DNA of 64,000 nucleotides from Lentisphaerota bacterium. Lineage in GTDB: Bacteria; Verrucomicrobiota; Lentisphaeria; Victivallales; Victivallaceae. Below the pieces are notes generated by a model. It made no database searches. It was not told the DNA's origin and saw only the letters and a list, made by a program, of their open reading frames with translations. The stretch lies in NCBI GenBank assembly GCA_017134815.1, contig CP071032.1, positions 1,178,001 through 1,242,000 on the forward strand, in the 5' to 3' direction. Every line of letters begins with the position of its first letter. The stretch's first letter is position 1. This document shows positions 37,672-46,577 of the stretch, piece after piece. The translations under genes and the position numbers were made by a program.

Positions 37672-38313
37672 TCATTCACTGATAACACGTAACGGACAAT
37701 TATCTAAACATTTTTTATTAGGGCAACCGACTTTAGAATTAAGTACTATAAGTGCATGAAACTCATTATATAACGCAGTATCCCGTGGAATGGATTCCAT
37801 AAAAATCCTTTGTAATTTCCCATAATTCATATTTGGCTCCATACCCAGATGCCGGTGCACCATTCTTCTGGTATAGGTATCAATCACAAACATTGGCAAA
37901 TTAAAGCAATACAGCAAAATGGAATCGGCGGTTTCCTCGCCTACACCATGAACTTCAAGCAGGGAATGACGCCACCGCAGCAACTCATCATCCGAACACT
38001 CAGACGGAACCTTTGAACTGTTTCTGATCCACCAGTTTGCGACCGAGCGCAATCTTCTGGTTTTTATACGAAAATAACCGGATGGCCTTATTGCCTGCTC
38101 AATATCTGAGTCTTCAAGCTGCAGGACCTTATCAGCAGTCATTGCACCGATTGACTTGAAGTTTGCAATTGCCTTTTCCACATTCGTCCAGCTGGTATTC
38201 TGAGTCAGGACAGCCCCCATACAGACTTCCCAGGGAGTATCAGCCGGCCACCAGTCCTGATGGCCGTAAGCCTCAAACAGCAATTCATAAACTTTTAAAA
38301 TTCGCTTATCCAT
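37672..38313 (-). CDS. HhH-GPD DNA glycosylase (endonuclease III-like)
   Basis: A 213-aa base-excision glycosylase of the Nth/MutY/MagIII superfamily. VLTQNTSWTNVEKAI matches the N-terminal helix region. The helix-hairpin-helix is LLEVHGVGEETADSILLY (residues 119-135), and the catalytic aspartate is D145 in VIDTYTRR. Residue 126, where bifunctional Nth has the lyase lysine, is Glu, so a monofunctional glycosylase without lyase activity is likely. The C-terminal cysteines (C197, C202, C206) are spaced differently from the Nth iron-sulfur loop. A MagIII-like alkylbase role is possible. Its start overlaps the end of the HAD gene by 8 bp, which implies coupled translation. Confidence 0.82.
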   Translation of the reverse strand: MDKRILKVYELLFEAYGHQDWWPADTPWEVCMGAVLTQNTSWTNVEKAIANFKSIGAMTADKVLQLEDSDIEQAIRPSGYFRIKTRRLRSVANWWIRNSSKVPSECSDDELLRWRHSLLEVHGVGEETADSILLYCFNLPMFVIDTYTRRMVHRHLGMEPNMNYGKLQRIFMESIPRDTALYNEFHALIVLNSKVGCPNKKCLDNCPLRVISE

Positions 38314-38884
38314 CCAGCACTACAGCCTCAAGTTCAAGGTATGATTCAACTGTAAAATCTGCGCTTTCACTCCAGTCAGCCCCATCCGGGTTGCGGTAAA
38401 AACATGCAAGAGCTCCGGCAGCTTTTGCGGACTGAATATCGTGAATGTAGTCTCCAATCATCAAGCAGCGACTGCCGGGAATCTGCCATTTTTCAAGGAT
38501 ATGCAGCACAGGTTCAGGAGCGGGTTTTATATGTTCAAATTCCCTGGTCAATATTATATCAAAACTAACCGGCAGTCTTTCAACAAGAATATCAGCGCTG
38601 CGCCTCGTATTTCTGGTAATAATGCCGAGCTTAATGCCGGATTTCTTAAACTTGGTCAAAGCGTCCTCAACTCCAGCCTGCAGCAGATTTCTACGCGAAG
38701 CTTCCATCTCATGTTCTTCAATCAGCTCCCAGCCGGCTGTACGTCTGGGCTCTGGCCATGAATCAATTTCTTCTGCAATATCCGCGCCTGGCGGAATTTT
38801 AAGTTCATCCCGTATTTTCTGAAACTCTATAACCGGTATAGTAAGCGTTCCATCCATATCAAAAATCAAGCCGTCAAAGTTCAT
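38306..38884 (-). CDS. HAD-family phosphatase
   Basis: A 192-aa haloacid-dehalogenase-type hydrolase. Motif I is FDMDGTLT (D9, D11), motif II the IITRNT threonine region, motif III a lysine in HIKPAPEPVLHIL, and motif IV GDYIHDIQSAKAAG. The small helical cap between motifs I and II puts it with phosphoglycolate-phosphatase-like enzymes. The substrate is not certain. Phosphoglycolate arises during repair of oxidised DNA ends, so the overlap with a DNA glycosylase gene may be meaningful; that is inference. Confidence 0.85.
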   Translation of the reverse strand: MNFDGLIFDMDGTLTIPVIEFQKIRDELKIPPGADIAEEIDSWPEPRRTAGWELIEEHEMEASRRNLLQAGVEDALTKFKKSGIKLGIITRNTRRSADILVERLPVSFDIILTREFEHIKPAPEPVLHILEKWQIPGSRCLMIGDYIHDIQSAKAAGALACFYRNPDGADWSESADFTVESYLELEAVVLDG

Positions 38885-38908
38885 TTGAAGTTTCCCCGTA
38901 ATTATATT

Positions 38909-38933
38909 AAAAAAGGGAGGAATCTCTCCTCCC
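38909..38933 (-). terminator. Intrinsic terminator of the Thr-rich repeat gene
   Basis: On the minus strand GGGAGGA pairs with TCCTCCC around a five-base loop, followed by six T residues, about 20 bp past the stop. Confidence 0.85.
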
Positions 38934-38955
38934 TGAGTAATAAATACGAAAAACT

Positions 38956-41322
38956 TTATTTTACCAGTTCAGACATCACCGGTATATTAATTTTTTCGCC
39001 GACAAGCTCAGTTTTCCAGAGATTAAAAAACTGTACCGCCGTAACAATCACGGTAAAAATCAACATGGCCGCAGTGACCAGAGCCATTAAGGTATACATT
39101 GGCGAAGCAGCCGCAGCACCGGCTTTACGTTTCTTTTCAGCCCTGGCTATCTTCTCCTGATCCTGCTGAACTCTGGGCGGTTCAGCTGCTGCATCGTCAG
39201 CTGGGCGTTGCTTGATTTTCAAACCACTTTTTTTCCTCTCCCCTTCAGTCTCTTCCGGCTTAACAGCATTATCCTCAGGAGCCGGAAGCGGGGTTTCAGG
39301 GGCTGGAATATTCTTTGAGGACGCAGAATCAACTGATTTTTCCTGAGAAGGTTTAATTTTAGATGCAGCAGTTTTTTCAGAGTGAGCTTTGCCGTTCCCT
39401 GCATTTGCTGCTTTATCCATAAGATTTACAGTCTGAGCCGCTGCAACTTTCGGCTTTGCAGCGGCTGTTTCCGCTGCTGCAGAAGGAGGCGTCAGCTTTA
39501 TGGTTGCCTTTGAAGCCTTTTGAGCAGCAGCAGACACTTCAGATGAATTTGCCGCAGCAGAAGGGTTGAGTTTGACTGTCTGTTTGGAACCAACAACAGC
39601 CTTGCCCTGTGCAACATTTGGTGCCATGCCTTCATTTTTGTCGGACTTGACTGGCCTGACTATTTTGATTGTCTGATCAGAAACATCTGAACCGCTTTCT
39701 TCCTCAGGCACCGGTGCAGCATCAGCATCAGCAGCTGCCGCAGGAGCTTTAGGCTTTAAGGCAACAGGCTTAAGTCTGGCGGCAAGGCTTGGAGCGGCTA
39801 CAGGCTTCTTAAGCATTGCCTCAGGGTTTGCAGCGCCTTCTGTTTTCAGCTTCAATTCAGCTGCAGCAGGCTCAGAAGCAGAAAGCTTCAAGCTGGCAGC
39901 TGCTGGTTTCTTCAAATTAGGAACCGTTTTTGTGGAATCAAGATTTTCTGAAACCGGAGTATTGCCTTCTTTCCGGGACTGGACAGTTGCAGGCTTAAGT
40001 TTGGCTGGAGTCTTTACTACCGTTTTTTTCAACTCAGGTACGGTTTTTGTAGAATCAAGATTTTCTGAGTCCGGCTTATTACTATCTTTTTGAGATTGAT
40101 GCGCTGCAGGTTTTATCTCAGCTGGAGCTTTCGCTGCTGGTCTTTTCAAATTAGGAACCGTTTTTGTAGAATCAAGATTTTCTGAAACCGGAATGTTACT
40201 TTTATCCTGCGGCGTCGCTGCAGGCTTAAGCTTGCCTGCAATTTGCTGAGGCGCATGATTTAAACTGCCCGTATTTTCAGGCTTCAGTGGTTCAAGTTTA
40301 ACCGTTTTGCGGGTTTTGGTGTCATCAAGCATTTTACTGATACTGCCGGTGTCAGTATCCCTGGCAGACAGGGGATCGTTAATTGCTTTATTCTCGCTGG
40401 TTTCCTGTGCTGTTTCAGGAGCCAGCGGCTTAATCTGCTGCTTTGGAGCGCCTGCCGCGCCTGGAGCCTTTAATGGCTTCAGCATTACTGTCTTGCGGGT
40501 TTTGGTGTCATCCATTGACTGCAAGTTTCCGGTATCGGTTTCACGTCCACTAACTGGATCATTAACTGCCTGATTATTATTAACATCAATAGAATCTTGA
40601 GTAGTAGTATCACTTAAGCCGATGTTGCCCTGAGTATTTGTATCATTGATCCCGATATCTCCCATGGTATTAGTATCGCTGAGCCCGATATTACCCTGCG
40701 TATTAGTATCACTGAGACTGATATCAGCCAAAGTATTGGTATTGTCCATGGAAATAGAATTCCTGGTAGTTGTATCAGTCACGTTACCTCGGGCAAGCGG
40801 ATCGCTTATCGGCTCCTGCAGAACCACGGAACGGCGCGTAGTAGTATCGCTGCCGTCGGAAGAACCAGTTACCGGATCCTGGATTGGATCTTTAAGAACA
40901 ACTGTTTTCCTGGTAGTAGTATCATTGCCGCCGGTGGACCGGGCCAAAGGATCACTAACTGCAGGTTTCAGCTTCACTGTCTTTCGAGTAGAAGTGTTCT
41001 GCGATGAATCAGTTTTGATAGGCCGGAGCTTAACCGTTTTGCGGGTTCTGGTGTCATCAAGTTTTGTTAACTCCCCGGTATCGGTATCACGTTGACTGAG
41101 AGGATCAACAACTTTACCGTTGACCGGCGGCGGAGCCGCTGGCGGCTGGACTTTACTACCGGAACCAAGCGGCTTCAGCTTTAGAACCTTGCGGCTTCTG
41201 GTGTCCTTTGAGGAGCTGGTTCCCGATGCGGGCTTGTATGCAGGAACTGATTGAGTTTTTTTTGATGGATCAACGTTATTTCCAGCTGCGTTTAACACAA
41301 CTTTTTTATCATTGTCAGCCAT
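38956..41322 (-). CDS. Large Thr-rich repeat protein with one C-terminal membrane helix
   Basis: A 788-aa low-complexity protein that I cannot assign to a family. The N-terminal 400 residues repeat a TxTRKTVxLKP unit at least seven times (TRTRKTVKLRP, TSTRKTVKLKP, TTTRKTVVL, TKTRKTVMLKP), interspersed with DPLARxTDT phrases and a run of NTQGNIGLSDTNT units. Three copies of ENLDSTKTVPNLKKP follow, then Ala/Lys/Pro-rich sequence. Near the end is one membrane helix (MYTLMALVTAAMLIFTVIVTAVQFF) with a short tail, and no N-terminal signal. The long N-terminal part is therefore probably cytoplasmic, an intrinsically disordered tail. Recurrent Thr-x-x-Val/Leu sites suggest phosphorylation and FHA binding. 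The TPR gene lies upstream on the same strand. Confidence 0.6.
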   Translation of the reverse strand: MADNDKKVVLNAAGNNVDPSKKTQSVPAYKPASGTSSSKDTRSRKVLKLKPLGSGSKVQPPAAPPPVNGKVVDPLSQRDTDTGELTKLDDTRTRKTVKLRPIKTDSSQNTSTRKTVKLKPAVSDPLARSTGGNDTTTRKTVVLKDPIQDPVTGSSDGSDTTTRRSVVLQEPISDPLARGNVTDTTTRNSISMDNTNTLADISLSDTNTQGNIGLSDTNTMGDIGINDTNTQGNIGLSDTTTQDSIDVNNNQAVNDPVSGRETDTGNLQSMDDTKTRKTVMLKPLKAPGAAGAPKQQIKPLAPETAQETSENKAINDPLSARDTDTGSISKMLDDTKTRKTVKLEPLKPENTGSLNHAPQQIAGKLKPAATPQDKSNIPVSENLDSTKTVPNLKRPAAKAPAEIKPAAHQSQKDSNKPDSENLDSTKTVPELKKTVVKTPAKLKPATVQSRKEGNTPVSENLDSTKTVPNLKKPAAASLKLSASEPAAAELKLKTEGAANPEAMLKKPVAAPSLAARLKPVALKPKAPAAAADADAAPVPEEESGSDVSDQTIKIVRPVKSDKNEGMAPNVAQGKAVVGSKQTVKLNPSAAANSSEVSAAAQKASKATIKLTPPSAAAETAAAKPKVAAAQTVNLMDKAANAGNGKAHSEKTAASKIKPSQEKSVDSASSKNIPAPETPLPAPEDNAVKPEETEGERKKSGLKIKQRPADDAAAEPPRVQQDQEKIARAEKKRKAGAAAASPMYTLMALVTAAMLIFTVIVTAVQFFNLWKTELVGEKINIPVMSELVK

Positions 41323-41454
41323 TTATGCTCCTTTCCCGAGTCAGCGCTAGAATGTTTCAGTATCTCTCAGGTTCGATATGTGTTTATAAATATAATCTTA
41401 ATGTTGTCAAAAGAAACAATATGAACAACTCAGCCCGACAACATGTCATGCCCA

Positions 41455-42828
41455 TTATCTCTGCATAACCAGCTTTGAGACATCCTTGTAGTTGACATCA
41501 CTCTGGTATATGTCCTTAAAGCACTTGATTGCTTCGTCTTTACGACTGCATTGCTCATACGCTTTGCCAAGACAGTAAAGCGTCTCTTTTTTCTGCTCAT
41601 TCATGCTGTTCATTTCCTGCAAGGCGGCAGTGTATTGTTCAATTGCCATATCCATCTGCCCCTGTCTATGAAAGCACCTGCCTAAATACACTGTTGCTGC
41701 GAGTTTTTTCTGTGGGTTGTTTCTCGCCTGCTGGAACTGTTCAACAGACTCCTCGATAAATCCCGCTTCGTAATACATGACTGCCAGATCAAACCGCAAC
41801 AGCCCGTCATGTGGATAAATTTCAACCCGGGCACTTGCCTTGTCCATACGGTACTGCATTTTATGCTGTTCAAGTTCTGCAACCTGCTGTTCCGGGTTTT
41901 CATATTTATCAGGATTTGACTTTAATTCTTCAATTGAAACGTCAATCTGAGCAAGATAAGCTTTTTCTATCTTTTTATCAAGCGCAGGATCCAGCCTGCC
42001 CAGCTTATTCTGAATAGCTTCGTACTGTACCCTGGCGTTTTCATAGTCCTTTTTGACCAGATAGGCGTCGGCCAGTTTTCTGCGGGTATCAACGGAGTCA
42101 TTATCATCAAGCTCAGCAAGGTATTTCTGGATGACGACATCTGCCTGATCAGCATCATGGATCGTGCCGGATTCAAGCTGCTGAATTACTGCATCATCTT
42201 TATCCTTGACCTTATCCTGGGATGCGCCCTCCTTCTCCCAGTCGCCCTGCTGCATACTTGCCAGAGCTACAGCACTGCGCAACTCAGTCTGCACCGTTAT
42301 GTCATCAGGGTGCATTGCAGCAATTTCCTGAAATATTTTTAACGCGGTCACGCCTTCGTCATTCTTTTTGTACAGCTTGAAAAGTTTTCTGAGGTTAGAC
42401 TCAGATCCGGGCTCCCGCGCACGAATTATTTCCAATGCTTCAATACTTATAAACAGTGCCCCGGCTTTTTCGGCGGCTTCAGCCAGCAGATTCAATACCG
42501 GATTGTTATAAAGATATTCGGCAAGAACCTCTTCGCAGAGACGCATGGCTTTTAAGGGCTCTTTATAAGACAGGGCTTTTATCTTCGGCAGTTGCCCAGA
42601 CGACTTGAATCTGGCTAGCATCTTTTTTATAAAACCGGCTTTATCCGACTTTAAAGCCTCATATTCCCGCAGCTTTTCGCGTGCCGGCATCAGGGCAGGA
42701 TCCTTGGAAACAATATTGAGTAAAAGTTTTATACCGTAATCATAGTTTTTCTTTTTGCCTGCCTGAACCGCTTTCTGAAAAAGATCTCTTGTCCCGCTTT
42801 TTACGGACTGAAGCGACTTTTTATCCAT
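41455..42828 (-). CDS. TPR-repeat protein
   Basis: A 457-aa soluble protein built of tetratricopeptide-like helices with no signal peptide. Clear units are NYDYGIKLLLNIVSKDPALMPAREKL near the N-terminus, ALKIFQEIAAMHPDDITVQTEL in the middle, and DLAVMYYEAGFIEESVEQFQQA, ATVYLGRCFHRQGQMDMAIEQY and ETLYCLGKAYEQCSRKDEAIKCF at the C-terminus. A charged helical stretch links the two groups. TPRs mediate protein contacts; the partner is unknown. It lies 132 bp upstream of the Thr-rich membrane protein on the same strand, a plausible partner. No catalytic domain is visible. Confidence 0.8.
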   Translation of the reverse strand: MDKKSLQSVKSGTRDLFQKAVQAGKKKNYDYGIKLLLNIVSKDPALMPAREKLREYEALKSDKAGFIKKMLARFKSSGQLPKIKALSYKEPLKAMRLCEEVLAEYLYNNPVLNLLAEAAEKAGALFISIEALEIIRAREPGSESNLRKLFKLYKKNDEGVTALKIFQEIAAMHPDDITVQTELRSAVALASMQQGDWEKEGASQDKVKDKDDAVIQQLESGTIHDADQADVVIQKYLAELDDNDSVDTRRKLADAYLVKKDYENARVQYEAIQNKLGRLDPALDKKIEKAYLAQIDVSIEELKSNPDKYENPEQQVAELEQHKMQYRMDKASARVEIYPHDGLLRFDLAVMYYEAGFIEESVEQFQQARNNPQKKLAATVYLGRCFHRQGQMDMAIEQYTAALQEMNSMNEQKKETLYCLGKAYEQCSRKDEAIKCFKDIYQSDVNYKDVSKLVMQR

Positions 42829-43050
42829 ACCAAAACCCCGGATTATATTTTTTATAAGCGCATCATCATTATAACATAAACTTGCCGGAGGACTTTTTCA
42901 AGGAAATGTACTTCATTACCGCCTAAAAACAACGCATAACAGGCGTTTGCAGGTAATTATTGTAAGTAATGCCGTCGGAATACTTTAAATTTTTCAGTCA
43001 AGGGCTATTTTATCAGCAGTAATTAATACTTTCTCAACCTGAGGCAACGC

Positions 43051-44412
43051 ATGAACACCGAAGACAATATCAGCGCAATCTGCACCGGTGCGGGAGGCGC
43101 TATTTCAATAATAAGAATATCCGGCCCCGATGCCCTTAGCATAGGCAATAAGACATGGAGCGGCAAAGAGTTACTAAACAGAAAAAACGCACGACGTATG
43201 TTATTCGGCAAAACTGTATCAGACCAGAATACACCCGGTGATACCGCGCTGGCAGTTTATATGCCGGGACCAAACAGTTACACCGGTGATGATGTTGTCG
43301 AGCTGCACTGCCACGGCGGGGCGCTGGCCAGCCGCCAGACTCTGGAAGCTGCCTTGAAGGCGGGTGCCAGACCAGCTGAACCGGGGGAGTTCACTTTCCG
43401 GGCTTTTGTCAACGGCAAAATGGATTTAACCCGGGCTGAAGCAGTGAGTGACATCATATCAGCACACAGCGATATGGCACTGCATCTCGCAGAACGACAG
43501 GTTCAGGGCAGCCTGGCCCGCGGCATAGACTCACTGCATGAACGCCTGATAGCAATTCTGGCTGAATGTGAATCCCGGATGGATTTCGGAGAAGAAGACC
43601 TGGACTGGACTGAACCTGATCAGTTTATTGCTGATATTGAGGAAGCGGGCGGAGCTATTCAAAAATTATTGCAAACCGGCCGGGACGGTGCCGTTTTAAG
43701 AGAAGGCATCAGGGTTGTTCTTGCCGGCCGCCCTAACGCGGGCAAATCAAGCTTGCTTAATCTGCTGCTCGGATTTGACCGGGCTATAGTCACTCAACTA
43801 CCGGGAACGACCCGCGATACTCTTGAAGAAACCGCCAATCTGCGTGGCATTCCGGTGAAGTTAATCGATACTGCCGGTATCAGAGAGGCTACGGACATCA
43901 TCGAAGGCATAGGGATCGACCGGAGCCGTCAGTCAATTGAACAGGCGCAAATTGTTTTCTGGCTGCTGGACGCATCTGCAGAATCTCTGGAGGAAGAACT
44001 GCTTGAAATGACGGAACACACCTCGAACAAGGATAAAATTATAGCCATCTGGAATAAAACAGACATAGCTGCGGCGTATCCTTTGCCCGCTCTGGAAAAC
44101 TGTCCGACACTGGAGATCTCAGTGTCAGAAAATACCAACATTAACCAGTTGCTGGATACCTTTGAAAAAATGGTCTGGGATTACCCGCACACCGAAGAGC
44201 CTGAAATTGCGGTTAACACACGCCACATGGCCTTACTTGAAGAAGCAATTGAAGCTTTGCCTCCGGCCGCTTTGAACTTAAGTGAAAATGACTGGGAACT
44301 GGCCGCGGTTCATCTGCGCGCCGCTATCGCTGCACTAGGACAAGTGACTGGAGAAAACATTGACCCCGATATTCTGGATAATATTTTCAGTAAATTCTGT
44401 ATAGGAAAATAA
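43051..44412 (+). CDS. mnmE: tRNA modification GTPase MnmE
   Basis: A 453-aa GTPase that works with MnmG to place the aminomethyl (or carboxymethylaminomethyl) group on U34 of certain tRNAs. The N-terminal folate-binding domain (DNISAICTGAGGAISIIRISG, PNSYTGDDVVELHCHGG) is complete. The G domain shows GRPNAGKSSLLNLLLG, DTAGIREATDIIEGIGI and NKTD. The protein ends with the required FSKFCIGK motif. RBS GAGG lies 6 nt before the ATG. The stop is 4 bp before the cupin gene. Confidence 0.97.
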   Translation: MNTEDNISAICTGAGGAISIIRISGPDALSIGNKTWSGKELLNRKNARRMLFGKTVSDQNTPGDTALAVYMPGPNSYTGDDVVELHCHGGALASRQTLEAALKAGARPAEPGEFTFRAFVNGKMDLTRAEAVSDIISAHSDMALHLAERQVQGSLARGIDSLHERLIAILAECESRMDFGEEDLDWTEPDQFIADIEEAGGAIQKLLQTGRDGAVLREGIRVVLAGRPNAGKSSLLNLLLGFDRAIVTQLPGTTRDTLEETANLRGIPVKLIDTAGIREATDIIEGIGIDRSRQSIEQAQIVFWLLDASAESLEEELLEMTEHTSNKDKIIAIWNKTDIAAAYPLPALENCPTLEISVSENTNINQLLDTFEKMVWDYPHTEEPEIAVNTRHMALLEEAIEALPPAALNLSENDWELAAVHLRAAIAALGQVTGENIDPDILDNIFSKFCIGK

Positions 44413-44416
44413 AATA

Positions 44417-44737
44417 ATGCAAGAAGTCAGTATTACCAACCTCTATCAAGGCCTGCCGGCTGAAATTCCGGAAGAAATTTTTGAAACTTTAGCCCAAAAT
44501 GAAAATGTCAAAATTGAAAGGATCATATCTGACGGACACTGTTCTCCAACCGGGTTCTGGTACGATCAGAGTCAGAATGAATGGGTAATGATGCTTGACG
44601 GCTCTGCAAGGCTGGAATATTTTGACGGTGCAGTCGCCTCACTGAACGCAGGGGATGCTGTATTGATCCCGGCCCATACAAAGCATCGCGTTGCCTCGAC
44701 AGCCCCCCGGACCGTGTGGCTGGCAGTTCACTTTTAA
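44417..44737 (+). CDS. Cupin-domain protein
   Basis: A 106-aa single-domain cupin. The first motif is reduced (IISDGHCSPTGFWYDQSQNEWVMMLDGSARL, with HxS and a Glu-containing strand). The second is GDAVLIPAHTKHRVASTAP, with the PxxxxH pattern. Small cupins of this type bind a metal and may act as isomerases or sensors; no substrate can be named. It starts 4 bp after mnmE, so it is probably translated from the same transcript, although the pairing has no clear functional logic. Confidence 0.8.
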   Translation: MQEVSITNLYQGLPAEIPEEIFETLAQNENVKIERIISDGHCSPTGFWYDQSQNEWVMMLDGSARLEYFDGAVASLNAGDAVLIPAHTKHRVASTAPRTVWLAVHF

Positions 44738-44831
44738 AACTTGTCCCGGATATCGATTCTGAAGTCTAAAAATCGTTTTTGAATTGAATAAAGCTAAAAA
44801 ACATCTATGTTTGCAATAAGTTTTGTGCGCG

Positions 44832-44852
44832 CCCGCCGCGCTTGACGGCGGG
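44832..44852. other. GC-rich hairpin between the cupin gene and thyX
   Basis: CCCGCCG and CGGCGGG pair around a seven-base loop in an otherwise AT-rich spacer. No T run follows on either side, so it is not a standard terminator. It may be an mRNA-stabilising element or a dispersed palindrome. Confidence 0.4.
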
Positions 44853-44910
44853 GACCAAATACCTTGAAAAATTATTAAAAATTTATTATATATTTTATAT
44901 GGAGAACTAA

Positions 44911-45606
44911 ATGCAACATTTAAATGTAGCTCCGGAAAATCATGTCAAAGTACTTGGCGGACAAGGCTGGGTTGGACTTATTGATCACCTCGGAAACGAG
45001 ACCACAGCTGTAAATGCCGCCCGGGTTTCATTCGGCAAAATCAAGACTGAAATGGATGACCGCGATATAACCCTGCTGGAATACCTGATTGACAACCGTC
45101 ATACCAGTCCGCTGGAGCATGTCGTATTCACTTTCAGCATTCACTGCCCGCTCTTTGTCCGCGGCCAGTGGCACCGGCATCGTACCTGGAGCTACAATGA
45201 AATTTCAAGGCGTTATACTGAAGTTGATTTGGAGTTCTATACTCCGCCTGCTTTGCGCCGTCAGGCTCAGAATAACCGGCAGGCTTCCGTTTCCGATGAA
45301 AGCTTTGATGATGAAGCGTTGCGCGCAATGATCGCAGACCATAACCGAAAATCCTTTGAACTCTATGAGAACCTGCTCGAACAAGGCGTCTGCCGGGAAC
45401 AGGCACGCGGCGTACTTCCGCAGAACATGATGGTGACTTTCTGGGGTACTGTCGACCTGAGCAACCTGCTGCATTTCCTGGAACTTCGCGACAGCGAGCA
45501 CGCTCAATGGGAAATCAGGGAATATGCCATTGCCATCAAAAAACTAATCAAGCCGTTGATACCGAACGTCGCTGAATATTTTAGCAAAAAGGGCCAGAGC
45601 TGGTAA
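44911..45606 (+). CDS. thyX: Flavin-dependent thymidylate synthase
   Basis: A 231-aa ThyX, which makes dTMP from dUMP using methylene-tetrahydrofolate, FAD and NADPH. The ThyX signature RHRTWSYNEISRRYTE matches RHRxxSxNExSxRY exactly. Other family pieces are NRHTSPLEHVVFTF, REQARGVLPQNMMVTFWGTVDLSNLLHFLELR and AQWEIREYA. RBS GGAG lies 7 nt before the start. No thyA is visible, so this may be the sole dTMP synthase, as in many anaerobes. pdxA follows after 14 bp. Confidence 0.97.
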   Translation: MQHLNVAPENHVKVLGGQGWVGLIDHLGNETTAVNAARVSFGKIKTEMDDRDITLLEYLIDNRHTSPLEHVVFTFSIHCPLFVRGQWHRHRTWSYNEISRRYTEVDLEFYTPPALRRQAQNNRQASVSDESFDDEALRAMIADHNRKSFELYENLLEQGVCREQARGVLPQNMMVTFWGTVDLSNLLHFLELRDSEHAQWEIREYAIAIKKLIKPLIPNVAEYFSKKGQSW

Positions 45607-45620
45607 ACGGATATTTGTCA

Positions 45621-46565
45621 ATGAAGAAACCAGTAATTGCTTTAACCATGGGAGATCCAGCCGGAATAGGGCCGGAAATAGCTGTGAAAGCTGCCGCCAA
45701 GCCGGAACTTTCCGGTCTGGCTGAAATTATTGTTTACGGCTGCCCCGATATTATAAAGGCAGCTGCCAAACGCTTTGCCGGCGGCAATATCCCTCAAATT
45801 AAAGCCATTGGAAATTTGGAATTTGCATCAGTTCCAGTGGCTACCGCCGATGCCGCCTGCGGCATTGCGGCCAGAGACGCGGTTATTCAGGCAACCAGAG
45901 ATGCTCTGGCTGGTAAAGTTGATGCAATTGTTACAGCTCCTATGAATAAAGCCTCCGTAAATCTTGCCGCCATTCCTTTTACCGGACATACTGAACTGAT
46001 AGCAGAGCTATGCAACTGTAATAACTTTGCCATGATGCAGTCTGCCGGCAGTCTGCGGGTTGCTTTTGTAACTACTCACATTCCACTGCAGGAAGTACCA
46101 CAGGCCGCGACCGCTGAAAGGATTTGTGAAGTTGCCCGGCTGCTTGAAAACGCTGTTAAAGCAGAAGGCATTGCAAGTCCATGTCTGGCTGCGGCCGCTA
46201 TTAACCCGCATGCGGGAGAAAATGGATACATGGGAAAAGAGGATGAGGAAGTGGTAAAACCGGCACTGGCCGGATTGCGCGAATCCGGTATGCATATTGA
46301 CGGTCCGTTTCCACCTGACACTCTTTTTATAGAATCTATTCGCAGCAAATATGATGGTATATTATCAATGTATCACGATCAGGGACATATCCCTTTCAAA
46401 ATGCTGGCGTTTGACAGAGGCGTGAATTCGACCCTGGGACTGCCGATAATCAGGACCAGTGTCGATCACGGGACCGCGTTTGAAATTGCCTGGCAGGGAA
46501 CAGCAGATACCGGCAGTCTGGAAGCTGCTGTAAAACTGGCTGTTCTACGGGCTGAACACAAATAA
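45621..46565 (+). CDS. pdxA: 4-hydroxythreonine-4-phosphate dehydrogenase
   Basis: A 314-aa PdxA-family NAD-dependent dehydrogenase of the DXP-dependent pyridoxal phosphate pathway. It opens KKPVIALTMGDPAGIGPEI, the family N-terminus. It contains VTAPMNKASV, FTGHTELIAEL, INPHAGENGYMG with metal-ligand histidine, and MYHDQGHIPFKMLAFDRGVN. I start at the ATG at 45621; a TTG two codons earlier is also in frame. Relatives (PdxA2) act on D-threonate phosphate, and sequence reading cannot separate them. It sits between thyX and a membrane protein gene, with gaps of 14 and 12 bp. Confidence 0.93.
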   Translation: MKKPVIALTMGDPAGIGPEIAVKAAAKPELSGLAEIIVYGCPDIIKAAAKRFAGGNIPQIKAIGNLEFASVPVATADAACGIAARDAVIQATRDALAGKVDAIVTAPMNKASVNLAAIPFTGHTELIAELCNCNNFAMMQSAGSLRVAFVTTHIPLQEVPQAATAERICEVARLLENAVKAEGIASPCLAAAAINPHAGENGYMGKEDEEVVKPALAGLRESGMHIDGPFPPDTLFIESIRSKYDGILSMYHDQGHIPFKMLAFDRGVNSTLGLPIIRTSVDHGTAFEIAWQGTADTGSLEAAVKLAVLRAEHK

Positions 46566-46577
46566 GTCTCGGGAAAA

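Noticed and set aside
44832-44852. GC-rich hairpin as a terminator of mnmE-cupin
   Set aside because: No T tract follows on the + strand.
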